DNA of 64,000 bases, from the NCBI RefSeq assembly GCF_002504165.1, contig NZ_CP021406.1:114641-178640 (forward strand), in the 5' to 3' direction. Source of the DNA: Pacificitalea manganoxidans (GTDB taxonomy: Bacteria > Pseudomonadota > Alphaproteobacteria > Rhodobacterales > Rhodobacteraceae). Under the pieces are notes generated by a model. That model was given only the letters and a program-made list of their open reading frames with translations. It was not told where the DNA came from and made no database searches. The position numbers and the translations under genes were made by a program. Shown here piece by piece: positions 8,385 through 17,606 of the stretch. Every line of letters starts with the position of its first letter. Position 1 is the first letter of the stretch.

Positions 8385-10139
8385 ATGCCAATTATCAGAT
8401 CAACTACGGCCCTTGCAGCAATCGCGAGCGGTTTCTTCTTGACGGGTGTGGATCATGCCGATGCCGCTGTCGCCGGAGATTTTCCCAATCAGTTTCTATC
8501 TTGCTTTGACGCGGCGAATCTCACGGAGATTGAGCTTCCAGCGGATGTCCAAGGTTTTCGCCTGATCGAAATTGCAGAGCATGCCGGAGATAAGGGTATG
8601 CCGGCGCATTGTGAAATTGTCGGTGCGATCAATGATCGGATCAGCCCTGTGGACGGGCAACATTATTCGATCAAGTTTCGACTCAGGTTGCCGCAGGACT
8701 GGAATGGCCGCTTCTACATGGAGGGGGGCGGCGGCTCGAACGGCGCATTGAAAGACGCCATGGGGCCTACGGGGCTCAACCAAGAGGATTCTGCTCTTGA
8801 GCGTGGCTTTGCGGTCGTGACAACAGATTCAGGCCATGACAATGACACCAACTCCGACAGCAATGCCTCGGGGCGCTCCGCATTCGGCATGGATCCGCAG
8901 GCGCGGCTTGATTTCGGCTACATGTCCTATGATATTGTGACACGTGTAGGGAAGGCAATTGTCGAGAAATATTATGGTGCTGCACCTGAAAAGTCCTATT
9001 TCATCGGTTGTTCGGAAGGCGGACGCGAAGCTGCGCTGATGACGCAGCGCTATCCCGATCTGTATGATGGTATTGCGGCCGGTGCACCGGGGATCCACTT
9101 CTCATACTCGGCAGCCTATGCGCCGTTTCTGCTCAGAATCTTTGGGAACCTAGCGGAAACGCGGAACCAGTCGGGGCCTGACGGAATCCCGCTGCTGAAC
9201 AAGCTTTATTCGGACAACGACGTTCAACTGATCGCTGACGCGGTTGTTGGTGCCTGCGATGCGCTGGACGGGTTGGAGGACCGGATGTCCAATAATATTG
9301 AGGCCTGTACGACTGTTACAGTGCTTCCGCGACTGAGAGCACTTACTTGTTCTGGTGCAAAGGAAGAAGGTTGCCTGCTGGAGGATCAGATCGACGCCTT
9401 TGTCGCCGGGATGGCCGGACCCGTGACATCAGACGGGACAAGGCTGTATCCCGGCCATCCCTGGGATCCCGGTATCGGCGGGCGGATCGGCGACAGCGTG
9501 AATGACGGATTCCGGTCGTGGTGGTTCGGTTCCTATGACAGCGACCAAAACAATGCCCGCAAAGTGACCCTCAGCACTCCGCAACACGCAATGCTCTGGC
9601 AGACCCCACCGGTGCCTCTGCGCCCGGATGAATATGTGCGGTTCGAGATGAACTTCAACATAGACGAGACGCCGGCGCTCGCCTATGCGACTACCGATCT
9701 TTACCCCGTCTCGTCGGCCGAACTTGGTAACGCGGATTCGCCGGACCTTTCCGATTTCGCATCCCGCGGCGGAAAGCTCGTGATCTATCACGGAGCGGCA
9801 GACGCAGCATTTTCCGCACTTGATACGATCAAGTACTGGAATGCCGTCAACGAGACAGCCGATGGTCAGGCAGCGGACTTTGCGCGGCTATTTATTATCC
9901 CCGGGATGAACCATTGCCAGGGAGGTCCGGCAACAGACGATGTCGACCTGCTGACCCCGCTGATGGCTTGGGTCGAGGACGATCTTCCCATCGAACGGCT
10001 TGAAGCCACGGTGTCCAACCCGGACTATTTTGGCGGCAAGAATCTTTCGCGTCCTCTGTGTCCGTACCCGCTCTATGCCGAGTACGATGGGGAAGGAGAT
10101 CCGTCGAGCGCAGAGAGCTTCACCTGCGTCGCCAACTGA
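8385..10139 (+). CDS. Secreted tannase/feruloyl esterase family hydrolase
   Basis: This 584-aa protein has a signal peptide with likely cleavage after HADA (about residue 28). It shows the full CS-D-HC catalytic signature of tannase-family alpha/beta hydrolases: nucleophile Ser210 in FIGCSEGGRE next to Cys209, Asp473 in YHGAADAAF, and His510-Cys511 in GMNHCQGG. The adjacent cysteines form the disulfide that ties the triad together in this family. Members cleave aromatic esters such as feruloyl, galloyl or phthalate-type esters; the substrate cannot be told from sequence. The ATG follows a GGAGGAG ribosome site. A GntR regulator and a TRAP transporter in the same cargo suggest that uptake of a released organic acid goes with it. 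Confidence 0.88.
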   Translation: MPIIRSTTALAAIASGFFLTGVDHADAAVAGDFPNQFLSCFDAANLTEIELPADVQGFRLIEIAEHAGDKGMPAHCEIVGAINDRISPVDGQHYSIKFRLRLPQDWNGRFYMEGGGGSNGALKDAMGPTGLNQEDSALERGFAVVTTDSGHDNDTNSDSNASGRSAFGMDPQARLDFGYMSYDIVTRVGKAIVEKYYGAAPEKSYFIGCSEGGREAALMTQRYPDLYDGIAAGAPGIHFSYSAAYAPFLLRIFGNLAETRNQSGPDGIPLLNKLYSDNDVQLIADAVVGACDALDGLEDRMSNNIEACTTVTVLPRLRALTCSGAKEEGCLLEDQIDAFVAGMAGPVTSDGTRLYPGHPWDPGIGGRIGDSVNDGFRSWWFGSYDSDQNNARKVTLSTPQHAMLWQTPPVPLRPDEYVRFEMNFNIDETPALAYATTDLYPVSSAELGNADSPDLSDFASRGGKLVIYHGAADAAFSALDTIKYWNAVNETADGQAADFARLFIIPGMNHCQGGPATDDVDLLTPLMAWVEDDLPIERLEATVSNPDYFGGKNLSRPLCPYPLYAEYDGEGDPSSAESFTCVAN

Positions 10140-10151
10140 CAAGCAACGAGA

Positions 10152-10180
10152 GGTGGGCGGCACAGCATATGCCGCCCACC
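10152..10180 (+). terminator. Hairpin terminator after the tannase gene
   Basis: The arms GGTGGGCGGCA (10152-10162) and TGCCGCCCACC (10170-10180) pair perfectly over 11 bp with a 7-base loop, starting 13 bases after the stop codon. There is no clear U tract, as is common in GC-rich hosts. Confidence 0.7.
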
Positions 10181-10261
10181 GTGTCCTTGAGCCATCCGAT
10201 GGCGGCCGACGGGGTGAACTGCCATCCCGCCAAATAACAGCAGCTATCGTTGCTGGCATTG

Positions 10262-11091
10262 GGGTCAGGATTCATAACCAATAGATGACGACAGCCGCGA
10301 GGGCGATGGCTGAGAGGAGCACCTTTGGGCATCGGTCATAGCGGGTCGCGACGCGCCTCCAGTCCTTTAGCCTGCCGAACATGATCTCGATCCGGTTGCG
10401 CCGCTTGTGGCGTCGCTTATCGTATTTGACCGGCGTCTTCCGCTGTTTTCGACCGGGATGCAGGCGCGTATGCCCTTGTCCTGCAATGCTTTTCGGAGCC
10501 AGTCGGCATCATAGCCGCGATCACCGAGCAGCCATTTGAAGTTTGGCAGGCCGCTGAGCAGGGCCCGTGCGCCGATGTAATCGCTCACCTGTCCCGCAGT
10601 GACGAACAGGTCGATCGGTCGTCCCTGACTGTCACAGATGGCGTGAAGTTTAGTGTTCATGCCGCCTTTGGTTCGCCCGATCAGGCGGCCACGCCCCCAC
10701 TTTGACGGCCATGCTGGTCGCCGTTCGGTGGGCCTTCAGCAATGTCGCATCGATCATCACGGTCGTCTCTTCGCCGTGTGCCGCCGCTAGCCCGACCATC
10801 ATCCGCGCGAAGATCCCCTTTTCGCTCCATCGCTTCCAGCGGCTGTAAAGCGTCTTGTGTGGATCATAGGCGGAAGGCGCATCTCGCCAGCGTAAGCCAT
10901 TGCGGTTGATGAAGATAATCCCACTCAGCACGCGTCTGTCGTCGACCCGAGGCTTACCGTGAGACTTGGGAAAGAAACGGGCCAGACGTGCCATCTGCGC
11001 GTCGGTCAGCCAGAAGAGATCGCTCATTTCAACGCTCCGTTTTCGGAGCCGTGAATCATGCTGTGCAACCGAAATCAATGCATCCTGACCC
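10262..11091 (-). mobile_element. IS5-family (IS427-like) insertion sequence, decayed
   Basis: The ends share a terminal inverted repeat: GGGTCAGGATTCAT at the left and GGGTCAGGATGCAT reading in from the right at 11091. The length of about 830 bp is right for IS427-type elements. It carries one transposase gene in at least two broken frames. The right end abuts the truncated acyl-CoA dehydrogenase gene. No clear target duplication is seen. Confidence 0.75.
10272..11027 (-). pseudogene. IS5-family DDE transposase, frameshifted
   Basis: From the ATG at 11027 the first frame reads MSDLFWLTDAQMARLARFFP and continues to VMIDATLLKAHRTATS, which holds the first catalytic Asp. The frame then changes near 10690; KWGRGRLIGRTKGGMNTKLH continues in a second frame through LLGDRGYDADWLRKAL, which holds the second Asp. 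A further shift near 10455 (one G missing in what should read IPGRK) leads to the conserved end RRNRIEIMFGRLKDWRRVA. The first shift might be a programmed one, as in some IS5-group elements, but the second is a mutation. The element is probably immobile. Confidence 0.8.
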
Positions 11092-11926
11092 TAGAGAACG
11101 ATTGCAGGGCCGCTCGGCGGACGGATCGCGCGAGCCGGTGCGGATCATCGAGCATCCCGACGTGCGCAAGATGCTGTTGACTGGCCAGGCTCTCACCAAG
11201 GCCGGGCGGGCGCTGGCGGTCTTCACAGCCTTGCAGATGGATGTCGCCGAGCGCCACCCGGACCAGGACCGGAGGCGGAAGGCCGAGGGGCTTGTGGCGC
11301 TTCTGACGCCGGTGGTAAAGGCGGCCTTCACGGATTTCGGCTTCGAGATCACGGTACAATCCCAGCACGTGTTCGGCGGTCACGGATACATTCGCGAGTG
11401 GGGAATGGAGCAGTATGTGCGCGACGCCCGGATCGCTCAGATCTACGAAGGGACCAACGGGGTTCAGGCGATGGATCTGGTTTCCCGCAAACTGCCGCTG
11501 GAAGATGGCGCGGTCGCCCGCGGTTTTTTTGACCTGATGCGCGCAGATATCGTGAGAGCGAAGGGGGTGCCGCAGTTCGACAGCACCATACAGGCCGTCG
11601 AGGGAGCGCTCGGCAGGCTGGAGAAGCTGACCGACGAGCTTGTTGCCAAACGGGGCGACGCTGTGGAACTGGGTGCAAGCGCGACCGATTACCTGGGGTT
11701 CGTCGCGCTGGTGAGCTTCGCCTGGATGTGGGTCCGCATGGCGGCAAGCTGCGACCGGGATACTTCGGCGAAGCCACATTGCCGCAGCATATCCGCTTTA
11801 GCTCGGTTTTTCGCTGCAAGAGTCCTTCCTCAGACCCAGGCTTTGGACGCTGCAATCCACTCCGGCGCCACCGAAACAATGGCGCTGGCGGACGAACTAC
11901 TCCGAGCGGACCAAAGCCGTCGATAA
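11092..11926 (+). pseudogene. C-terminal fragment of an acyl-CoA dehydrogenase (DmdC-like)
   Basis: The frame enters from the IS5-family element without its own start. It encodes the last half of an acyl-CoA dehydrogenase: VFGGHGYIREWGMEQYVRDA followed by RIAQIYEGTNGVQAMDLVSRKL. This is the FAD-binding helical C-terminal domain, and it continues with the extra C-terminal domain seen in DmdC-type enzymes (about 590 aa). Roughly the first 300 residues are gone. The segment ASCDRDTSAKPHCRSIS before ARFFAARVLPQTQA differs from the usual family sequence and may mark compensating frameshifts. It is not functional as it stands. Confidence 0.75.
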
Positions 11927-12134
11927 AGCCAAACCCCTGGGCAGGTCCGCTTAGTCGAGCCGCTTAACCCACTAGCGAACTCCATCCGAAGGCCGTGCCG
12001 TAAGGCAAATTTCACTTCCCTTGAAGCAAGACTTTTCGGGACTTTCATCGTTCAACTCTGCATCCGCGAAGTTGACATCACGCCTCAAAATGCACAAAAA
12101 TAGGGAAAATGTAAATTTTTCACGGTGGCAGAAT

Positions 12135-12821
12135 ATGGGGGAAACTAAGAAATCCGTGAGCAGGACGGCGCAGACCTATGAACGTATCCGGTACGCGATC
12201 ATCAGTGCGGAGATCTTTCCTGGCGAGCGGTTGAAGATCGACGAGTTGTGCAAGAGATTCGACGCGAGTTCCGGTGCCATTCGTGAGGCCCTGTCTCGCT
12301 TGTCTTCCGACGGATTGGTGCTAGCAGAGCCTCAAAAGGGGTTCGTGGTCGCGCCTATCGCGCGCCGGGATCTGATCGAACTGTCGGAGGTCCGCTCCGT
12401 AATCGAAATGCGATGTCTCGAGCAATCGATCCGCAACGGGGGGGTCGCCTGGGAGGTTGCCGTGCTCTCCGCTCGACATGAGTTGAACGCGGTGTCGCAC
12501 GCTAGAATTCTGCCGGAGACAGGGGAGTACAAGGATTACTACCTTCGGCATCAGAAGTTCCATGACGCGCTCGTCTCGGCTTGCCCAAATGCGTGCTGGT
12601 TGGAAATTCGCAGCTTGCTTTATCTCCGGTCCGAGCGCTACCGCCGCATCGCGATGCCAGTGGACGAGACCGGGCGCTCGGTTGAGAAGGAGCACAACGA
12701 GATAGCCGATCTAGCGCTCGCCCATGATGTCGATGGCGCTGTCGCCGCCATAGAACGCCACATCCAAAATACCACAGATATGATGCTTCGTGCGAACCTG
12801 CCGGAACTTGCCTCTGAGTGA
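12135..12821 (+). CDS. GntR family (FadR-type FCD) transcriptional regulator
   Basis: This protein of about 228 aa has an N-terminal winged helix-turn-helix (about 10-75: AQTYERIRYAIISAEIFPGE then FDASSGAIREALSRLSSDGL) and an all-helical FCD ligand domain. The domain has metal-ligand style residues in YYLRHQKFHDALVSAC and EIADLALAHDVDGA...ERHI. These repressors sense small acids. I chose the ATG at 12135 because the GntR domain starts just after it; the frame is open further upstream. It is transcribed toward the TRAP genes, with 580 bases between, and is the likely regulator of that transporter or of the tannase gene. Confidence 0.85.
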   Translation: MGETKKSVSRTAQTYERIRYAIISAEIFPGERLKIDELCKRFDASSGAIREALSRLSSDGLVLAEPQKGFVVAPIARRDLIELSEVRSVIEMRCLEQSIRNGGVAWEVAVLSARHELNAVSHARILPETGEYKDYYLRHQKFHDALVSACPNACWLEIRSLLYLRSERYRRIAMPVDETGRSVEKEHNEIADLALAHDVDGAVAAIERHIQNTTDMMLRANLPELASE

Positions 12822-12891
12822 TCTGCTTGGGCATTGTGCCCCCGAACGAGACACCGCAACCGACTGGTCTTGCCCCCGTTTCAGCGGACAC

Positions 12892-12960
12892 TCAGGCGGT
12901 TGCGGTTTGAGCTGCGATGAACTCGCGCGGTGAGCGCATCTTCAGCCCCGCGACCGAGGT
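12892..12960 (-). pseudogene. Short tail of an IS3-type transposase
   Basis: Twenty-odd codons on the minus strand read TSVAGLKMRSPREFIAAQ...TATA and stop. The SVAGLK.RSP pattern is the usual C-terminus of IS3-family OrfB proteins. Nothing upstream in frame continues the protein. It is a scar of an earlier insertion. Confidence 0.4.
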
Positions 12961-13172
12961 GATTTTCTACTCCATGTGGCACGAGCGAGCTGGTGACAAT
13001 GTCTACGGCACTTGACCGTCTTGGCATGTAATTACCCCGCCAAGGTCGGGCCGTTGCAGATGCAGCATGGAGGCTTCAACATGGCGGACATCGGCCTCCT
13101 GCAGCTTATCTTATTGTTAATTAATAGTTAATTGTACTTCACGCGGATTGCATCGTCTCCGCCAGCCATCGA

Positions 13173-13199
13173 TTGACTTTACTAAAAATACATTTTAGT
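13173..13199 (+). promoter_or_regulatory. Promoter and operator dyad upstream of the TRAP genes
   Basis: TTGACT (13173-13178) is followed after 17 bases by TAGTTA, an acceptable -35/-10 pair. The spacer and -10 contain the perfect inverted repeat ACTAAAA (13181-13187) ... TTTTAGT (13193-13199), with 5 bases between. A repressor bound there would block the promoter. The neighbouring GntR/FCD protein is the natural candidate. Confidence 0.55.
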
Positions 13200-13402
13200 T
13201 AAGATAATGCGTAATTTGCCGCATCCTGATTGGACAGTTGAACGGCGAGACGTGAGGGAGGAAGCGCGCAACACCGGGTCAACTACCTCAGTCTGGTTCG
13301 GGCCAGGTGCAGGCATCTGCTGTGCATGTGAGGGCGCCGGTGGACAAGGCGCGTGGTGAAGCGGTCAGCTCTGCGACAGAAGATCATTAATGGGAGGAAA
13401 AT

Positions 13403-14383
13403 ATGAACAACACTAGAACACTAGCCGCGACAATCATGGCGATTGCGATGACGACCAGCGCGGTAGGAGCGGAGACGCTGCGACTTCTCACGTCTTGGCC
13501 CTCAAGCGACACACTGACATACGCGCAGGTCGAGGGGTTCAAGGACGCGGTCGAAGCGGGCAACGCGGACTTGCAGGTGGAGTTGAACGGCCCGGAAGTG
13601 GTGCCCGCCTTCGAGCAACTCCAACCGGTGAAATCCGGGGTCTTCGACCTGCTCTACACTCACGGCGCTTATCACGCTGGATCGAGGGGGCTAGGATTGG
13701 TGACCGACGTGATCGCTCCAGACGTGGATTTGCGACGGTCCTCTGGCGTGTTCGCCGCTTTAGATGCGTTCTACCAGGAGACTCATGGGCTGAAACTCAT
13801 CGCCATCTCGCCGCTGGCCCCGCAGGGGTATCATTGCTACTTCCGTATGCCGATTGACCCGGAAAACGATTGGTCCGGCCTAAAAGTACGCGGTATCTCG
13901 AGCTTTCAGGGTGTGATCGCGGCCATGGGGGCCCAGCCCGTCGCGATGCCGTTTTCCGAAACCTATACCGCGCTCGACCGCGGTGTCGTCGATGGGGCGT
14001 GTGGGCCGAGTAGTGGCATGGTCGCCACTAAACATTACGAGGTTGCGCCCTACCGCGTGATGCCGTCATTCGGCAATGTCGATGGCTTGTTCCTGATGAA
14101 CCTCAATCGCTGGAACGGACTGAGCGACGCGCAGAAGGCCCTCATCGAAAAGGTCGCTGTGACACTCGAGCACGACAATCTAGAAGCCGGCCACGCTTAC
14201 GTCGAAAACGAACAGAGCCAGCTGGAGAACCTCGGTGTGCAAGTTGTCAAGCTTTCCCCCGAGAACGCAGACATAGTTCAAGATGGCTGGGTGTCGCACA
14301 ACTGGCAGTTGGCCGAGACCTGCTGCGGCGAGGCGGCCACAGCCCTGCGCGAACTTGCCGAGAACGCTGGTCTCACGAAGTGA
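13403..14383 (+). CDS. dctP: TRAP transporter periplasmic solute-binding protein
   Basis: This 326-aa protein has a clear signal peptide (cleavage near AVGA-ET, residue 24). The mature protein follows the DctP/TAXI pattern of TRAP binding proteins: ETLRLLTSWPSSDT at the start, WSGLKVRGISSFQGVIAAMG in the middle (the Arg that binds the ligand carboxylate), and FSETYTALDRGVVDGACGP. It captures an organic acid in the periplasm for the DctQM permease encoded just downstream. A GGGAGGA ribosome site precedes the ATG. The ligand is unknown; the cargo context suggests an aromatic or hydroxy acid. Confidence 0.9.
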   Translation: MNNTRTLAATIMAIAMTTSAVGAETLRLLTSWPSSDTLTYAQVEGFKDAVEAGNADLQVELNGPEVVPAFEQLQPVKSGVFDLLYTHGAYHAGSRGLGLVTDVIAPDVDLRRSSGVFAALDAFYQETHGLKLIAISPLAPQGYHCYFRMPIDPENDWSGLKVRGISSFQGVIAAMGAQPVAMPFSETYTALDRGVVDGACGPSSGMVATKHYEVAPYRVMPSFGNVDGLFLMNLNRWNGLSDAQKALIEKVAVTLEHDNLEAGHAYVENEQSQLENLGVQVVKLSPENADIVQDGWVSHNWQLAETCCGEAATALRELAENAGLTK

Positions 14384-14444
14384 CATCGCTGCGCTCGTTG
14401 AAGCTGCAATTCCTCTTCAACGGGCGCAGTGAGGAGACTGTCAA

Positions 14445-14972
14445 ATGGAAAGCCCAAGCAGTATGTCAAATCAGTTCGGAACCCTTCGAGATGCGATCAC
14501 GAGCGTGTTCTACGTGATCGCCAAGTTGTGCCTTCTGGCCATCGTAGGCAGTTATTTACTCGAGATCGTGGCAAGATATTTCTTCAGCAAGCCGCAGTGG
14601 TGGGTCGAAGAGACCGTATCCTACCTGCTTCTCGCCTCGGTGATGATGTCGATGCCAAAGATCACACAAGACAAGGCTCACGTTGCTCTGTCCGCAGTGC
14701 TCGAATATCTCGGCGAGCGGGCGCGGGATCGTTGGGTGGTTGCACTGAACCTTGTATCGGGCATCGTTTGCCTGCTTATCACGGTACTTTCGCTCGTTGA
14801 GAACCATCGCCAGTTCGTCGACGGCATTCTCCTAATCAAGGTCGGCTCAATCCAAAAGGTCTTCATCTCGATCTGGATCACATACGGGTTTCTCTGGTCT
14901 GCTCTATACTTTTTCCGCGACGCATATGCCGGGCTTCATACGGCGCTACGCTGCCGCCAGGAGGTCCTGTGA
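14445..14972 (+). CDS. dctQ: TRAP transporter small permease subunit
   Basis: This 175-aa membrane protein has four predicted transmembrane segments and the DctQ pattern: an early ARYFFSKPQWWVEETVSYLL, then SVMMSMPKITQDKAHVALSA between segments 2 and 3. It associates with DctM to form the permease. It overlaps the dctM start by 4 bases (ATGA). An in-frame ATG at 14463 is an alternative start. Confidence 0.88.
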   Translation: MESPSSMSNQFGTLRDAITSVFYVIAKLCLLAIVGSYLLEIVARYFFSKPQWWVEETVSYLLLASVMMSMPKITQDKAHVALSAVLEYLGERARDRWVVALNLVSGIVCLLITVLSLVENHRQFVDGILLIKVGSIQKVFISIWITYGFLWSALYFFRDAYAGLHTALRCRQEVL

Positions 14973-15841
14973 TGGCGTGGTGGATTCTCATTCCGTGCGG
15001 GTTCGCGTTCCTGATCATCGTCTTCGCCTCCGGCGTTCCGATGTTCGTCGGCTTTCTCCTCGCCAATATCGGCGGACTACTTCTGCTAGTGGGGTCGAAG
15101 GGATTTCCGCTAATCGTCAATTCGATCTTCGACACGCTAACCGGGACCGTCCTAGCCGCCGTGCCCCTCTTTATCCTAATGGGCGAGATACTGTTCAGGT
15201 CAGGTTCCGTAAACCGACTGCTAGACTCAGTGGACACGCTCATCCGCGGGATCCACGGTCGGCTCTACATCGTGACGCTAGTGCTCTCGGTGATCTTCGG
15301 AGCCCTATCGGGATCCACCATGGGTGTGTCCGCGATGATGGCGCGGCTGCTCTACCCTGAGATGATGCGCCGGGGTTACGACAGCCGACTCACGATTGGC
15401 GCAATACTGTCGGGTGCCTCGCTGGCCCCGATCATTCCGCCGAGCATCGCCATTGTTATCACCGCCATGCTGACGAACGTTTCCGTCGCCAAGCTCCTGA
15501 TCGCTGGCATCCTGCCCGGCATTTTACTTGCCGCCATGTTCATTGCCTACATCGCCCTCCGGCTGGTCTTGACGCCGTCAGTGGCGCCACGCAAAGGCGA
15601 CGAACTGCTCAACCCTATTTCTCTCAGGGACGTGGCCAAAGCCATCGCGGGGATCCTTCCATTCAGCATCATCATCTTCTGCGTAATCGGGACGATCCTG
15701 CTGGGTATCGCTACGCCGACGGAAGCGGCGGCCGCCGGCGTATTCGGAGCCACATTACTGTCGGTCGCGCAAGGCACTTTCAAGCCTAGCGTACTGTCTG
15801 AGTCCGTCGCCTCCACGCTGCAGGTGTCGCGTAGCCCTTAA
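14969..15841 (+). pseudogene. dctM: TRAP transporter large permease subunit, truncated by Tni copy 2
   Basis: The frame is a normal DctM from its start (FLIIVFASGVPMFVGFLLAN) through GALSGSTMGVSAMMARLLYP and ASLAPIIPPSIAIVI. It is cut after about 285 residues where the Tni element begins at 15825, and stops a few codons later at 15841. DctM proteins are about 430 aa, so the last four or so membrane segments are missing. The transporter is therefore very likely inactive unless another DctM complements it. This shows the second element arrived after the TRAP operon was in place. Confidence 0.88.
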
Positions 15842-15955
15842 TTGTGAGATGAGAAATTCAATGAATTCAACGACTGTGTTTTGCCCTTAAATATGAGATT
15901 TTGCCTTTAATTCCGATATTTTTGCCCTTAAACCTGAGACAGGGTTCACAGGCTT

Positions 15956-17605
15956 GTGCGGCAGATATCGATGGAAAATGATGGCGAAGACTCAGTTGCC
16001 GTTGGTGCAGAAGAGGCGCGCAGGGCTGCAGTGCTGCGTCCGCTTGTTCAGGCATATCTGAAAGGTACTGGCGGTCTGGAAAGTGGCATCAATGATGCCG
16101 TTTGGGAACTCGGTGTCAGCAGGGCTACGGTATGGCGTTGGTTAAAGCGGCTGGCCGAAGAGGGTGGGCGCACGAGCGCTCTGGTGCCGCGGAAACGGGG
16201 CCGCCCGACTGGAACAACTTTGATATCCGGCAAAGTTGAAGCGGTGATCGAAGAACATCTTCGCCGTTATTTCTTGCGCCGGGAGCGTTCGAGCCTGTCG
16301 CGCGTCGTGACAGAAATCCGCAGCGCGTGCTGGCAACAAGGCTTGCAGCCGCCGACACGGCGGACGGTTCAGCGTCGTCTGGATGCGATGGATGCCCGCG
16401 AAGTTGCGAAAGCACGAGAGGGCGCAAAGGTGGCCCGCCAGAAATTTGCGCCGGTCACAGGTGAGGTCAAGGCCAGTGTGCCACTGGAGATCGTCCAAAT
16501 TGATCATACGCCGGCGGACATCATTCTTGTCGACAGCTTTGAACGCCAACCAATTGGGCGGCCTTGGGTCACGCTGGCGATCGACATCGCAACGCGGATG
16601 GTAACTGGATACTACACCTCTCTGGAGGCCCCTTCGCGTCTGTCAGTGGCGCTTTGCCTGACACAGGCTGTGGCCCCCAAGGCGGAACTTCTGGCGGAAT
16701 TGGTGTGCAATGTTCCTTGGCCCGCGCAGGGTAAACCGCATAGCATCCACGTCGATAACGGGCGCGATTTCCGGTCGCATGCCTTTCGGTCGGCATGTGC
16801 GGAATGGGGGATCGATCTGGTCTATCGGCCGCCAGGCAGTCCTCATTTCGGAGGGCACATCGAACGATTGATCGGCACGATGATGGGGGCCGTGCACCTG
16901 TTGCCTGGAACAACGCAATCCTCGGTCGTGGCCAAGGGCGACTACGATGCCGAAGGCATGGCCACGATGACTTTAGGCGACTTCGATCGCTGGTTTGCCC
17001 TGGAAATCTGCCGCTACAACAACAGCATTCATTCAAGTCTTGGCTGTACGCCCGTCGCCAAATGGGAGGCGCTCTCAGAGCAAATGATGGGCGACATCCC
17101 CTTCGAGATGGAAGCCTTTCGGGTGAGCTTCTTGCCGAGCGAATTGCGCAAGGTCAGGCGTGACGGCATCCATCTGTTTCAGATACGGTACTGGTCGGAT
17201 GCTCTTGCAGGCCACATTGGGCGCAGCGATGGGAAGGTGGTCGTTCGCTACGACCCTCGCGATATCTCAATGATCTGGGTCGAATTGGACGATGGCCGAT
17301 ATGTTGAGGCGCGTTACAGAAACCTGGAAATTCCGCCCGTGCCGCTCTGGGAATATCGCGAAGCCATGAGGAAGGCCCGTGCACTTGGCAAGTCCGGGTC
17401 CAATGAGCTGGTCCTGGCTGAGCTGATCCGACAGCAACGCCAGATCGAAGCTGAAAGCCGGGGCCTCACGAAGGCCGAACGCCGATCCCGTGAAAGAAAA
17501 GGGACATTGGAGGGCGCCAACTCGGCTGTCGCGACAACCGAAGGGCTGCGCGCGATCGATACGGGTGATACATCGCGCCCATTGTTCAAGGTAGAGAGAT
17601 GGTGA
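15956..17605 (+). CDS. tniA: TniA-like DDE transposase, copy 2
   Basis: This 549-aa protein is the same, residue for residue, as the one encoded at 4572-6221, with catalytic Asp183, Asp267 and Glu303 present. Intact. Because both copies encode complete transposition proteins, either could move the ends of both. Confidence 0.88.
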   Translation: MRQISMENDGEDSVAVGAEEARRAAVLRPLVQAYLKGTGGLESGINDAVWELGVSRATVWRWLKRLAEEGGRTSALVPRKRGRPTGTTLISGKVEAVIEEHLRRYFLRRERSSLSRVVTEIRSACWQQGLQPPTRRTVQRRLDAMDAREVAKAREGAKVARQKFAPVTGEVKASVPLEIVQIDHTPADIILVDSFERQPIGRPWVTLAIDIATRMVTGYYTSLEAPSRLSVALCLTQAVAPKAELLAELVCNVPWPAQGKPHSIHVDNGRDFRSHAFRSACAEWGIDLVYRPPGSPHFGGHIERLIGTMMGAVHLLPGTTQSSVVAKGDYDAEGMATMTLGDFDRWFALEICRYNNSIHSSLGCTPVAKWEALSEQMMGDIPFEMEAFRVSFLPSELRKVRRDGIHLFQIRYWSDALAGHIGRSDGKVVVRYDPRDISMIWVELDDGRYVEARYRNLEIPPVPLWEYREAMRKARALGKSGSNELVLAELIRQQRQIEAESRGLTKAERRSRERKGTLEGANSAVATTEGLRAIDTGDTSRPLFKVERW

Positions 17606-17606
17606 A

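Larger units (their letters stand above)
12822..13402. other. Intergenic region between gntR and dctP
   Basis: The left part holds a minus-strand remnant of an IS3-type transposase tail (12892-12960, TSVAGLKMRSPREFIAAQ followed by a stop). The centre is very AT-rich (13110-13210) and carries a promoter and a perfect dyad. The right part (13240-13400) is G-rich leader sequence ending in the GGGAGGA ribosome site of dctP. No other gene is apparent. Confidence 0.5.

Noticed and set aside
10650..10700. Programmed frameshift in the IS5-type transposase
   Set aside because: Some IS5-group elements use one, but no clear slippery site is visible at the first shift, and a second shift near 10455 is a plain one-base loss, so the gene is called a pseudogene.
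10988..11926. A single 312-codon gene running from the IS5-type element into the acyl-CoA dehydrogenase region
   Set aside because: Its first 35 codons are antisense to the IS transposase and end region; only the part after 11092 matches the dehydrogenase family.
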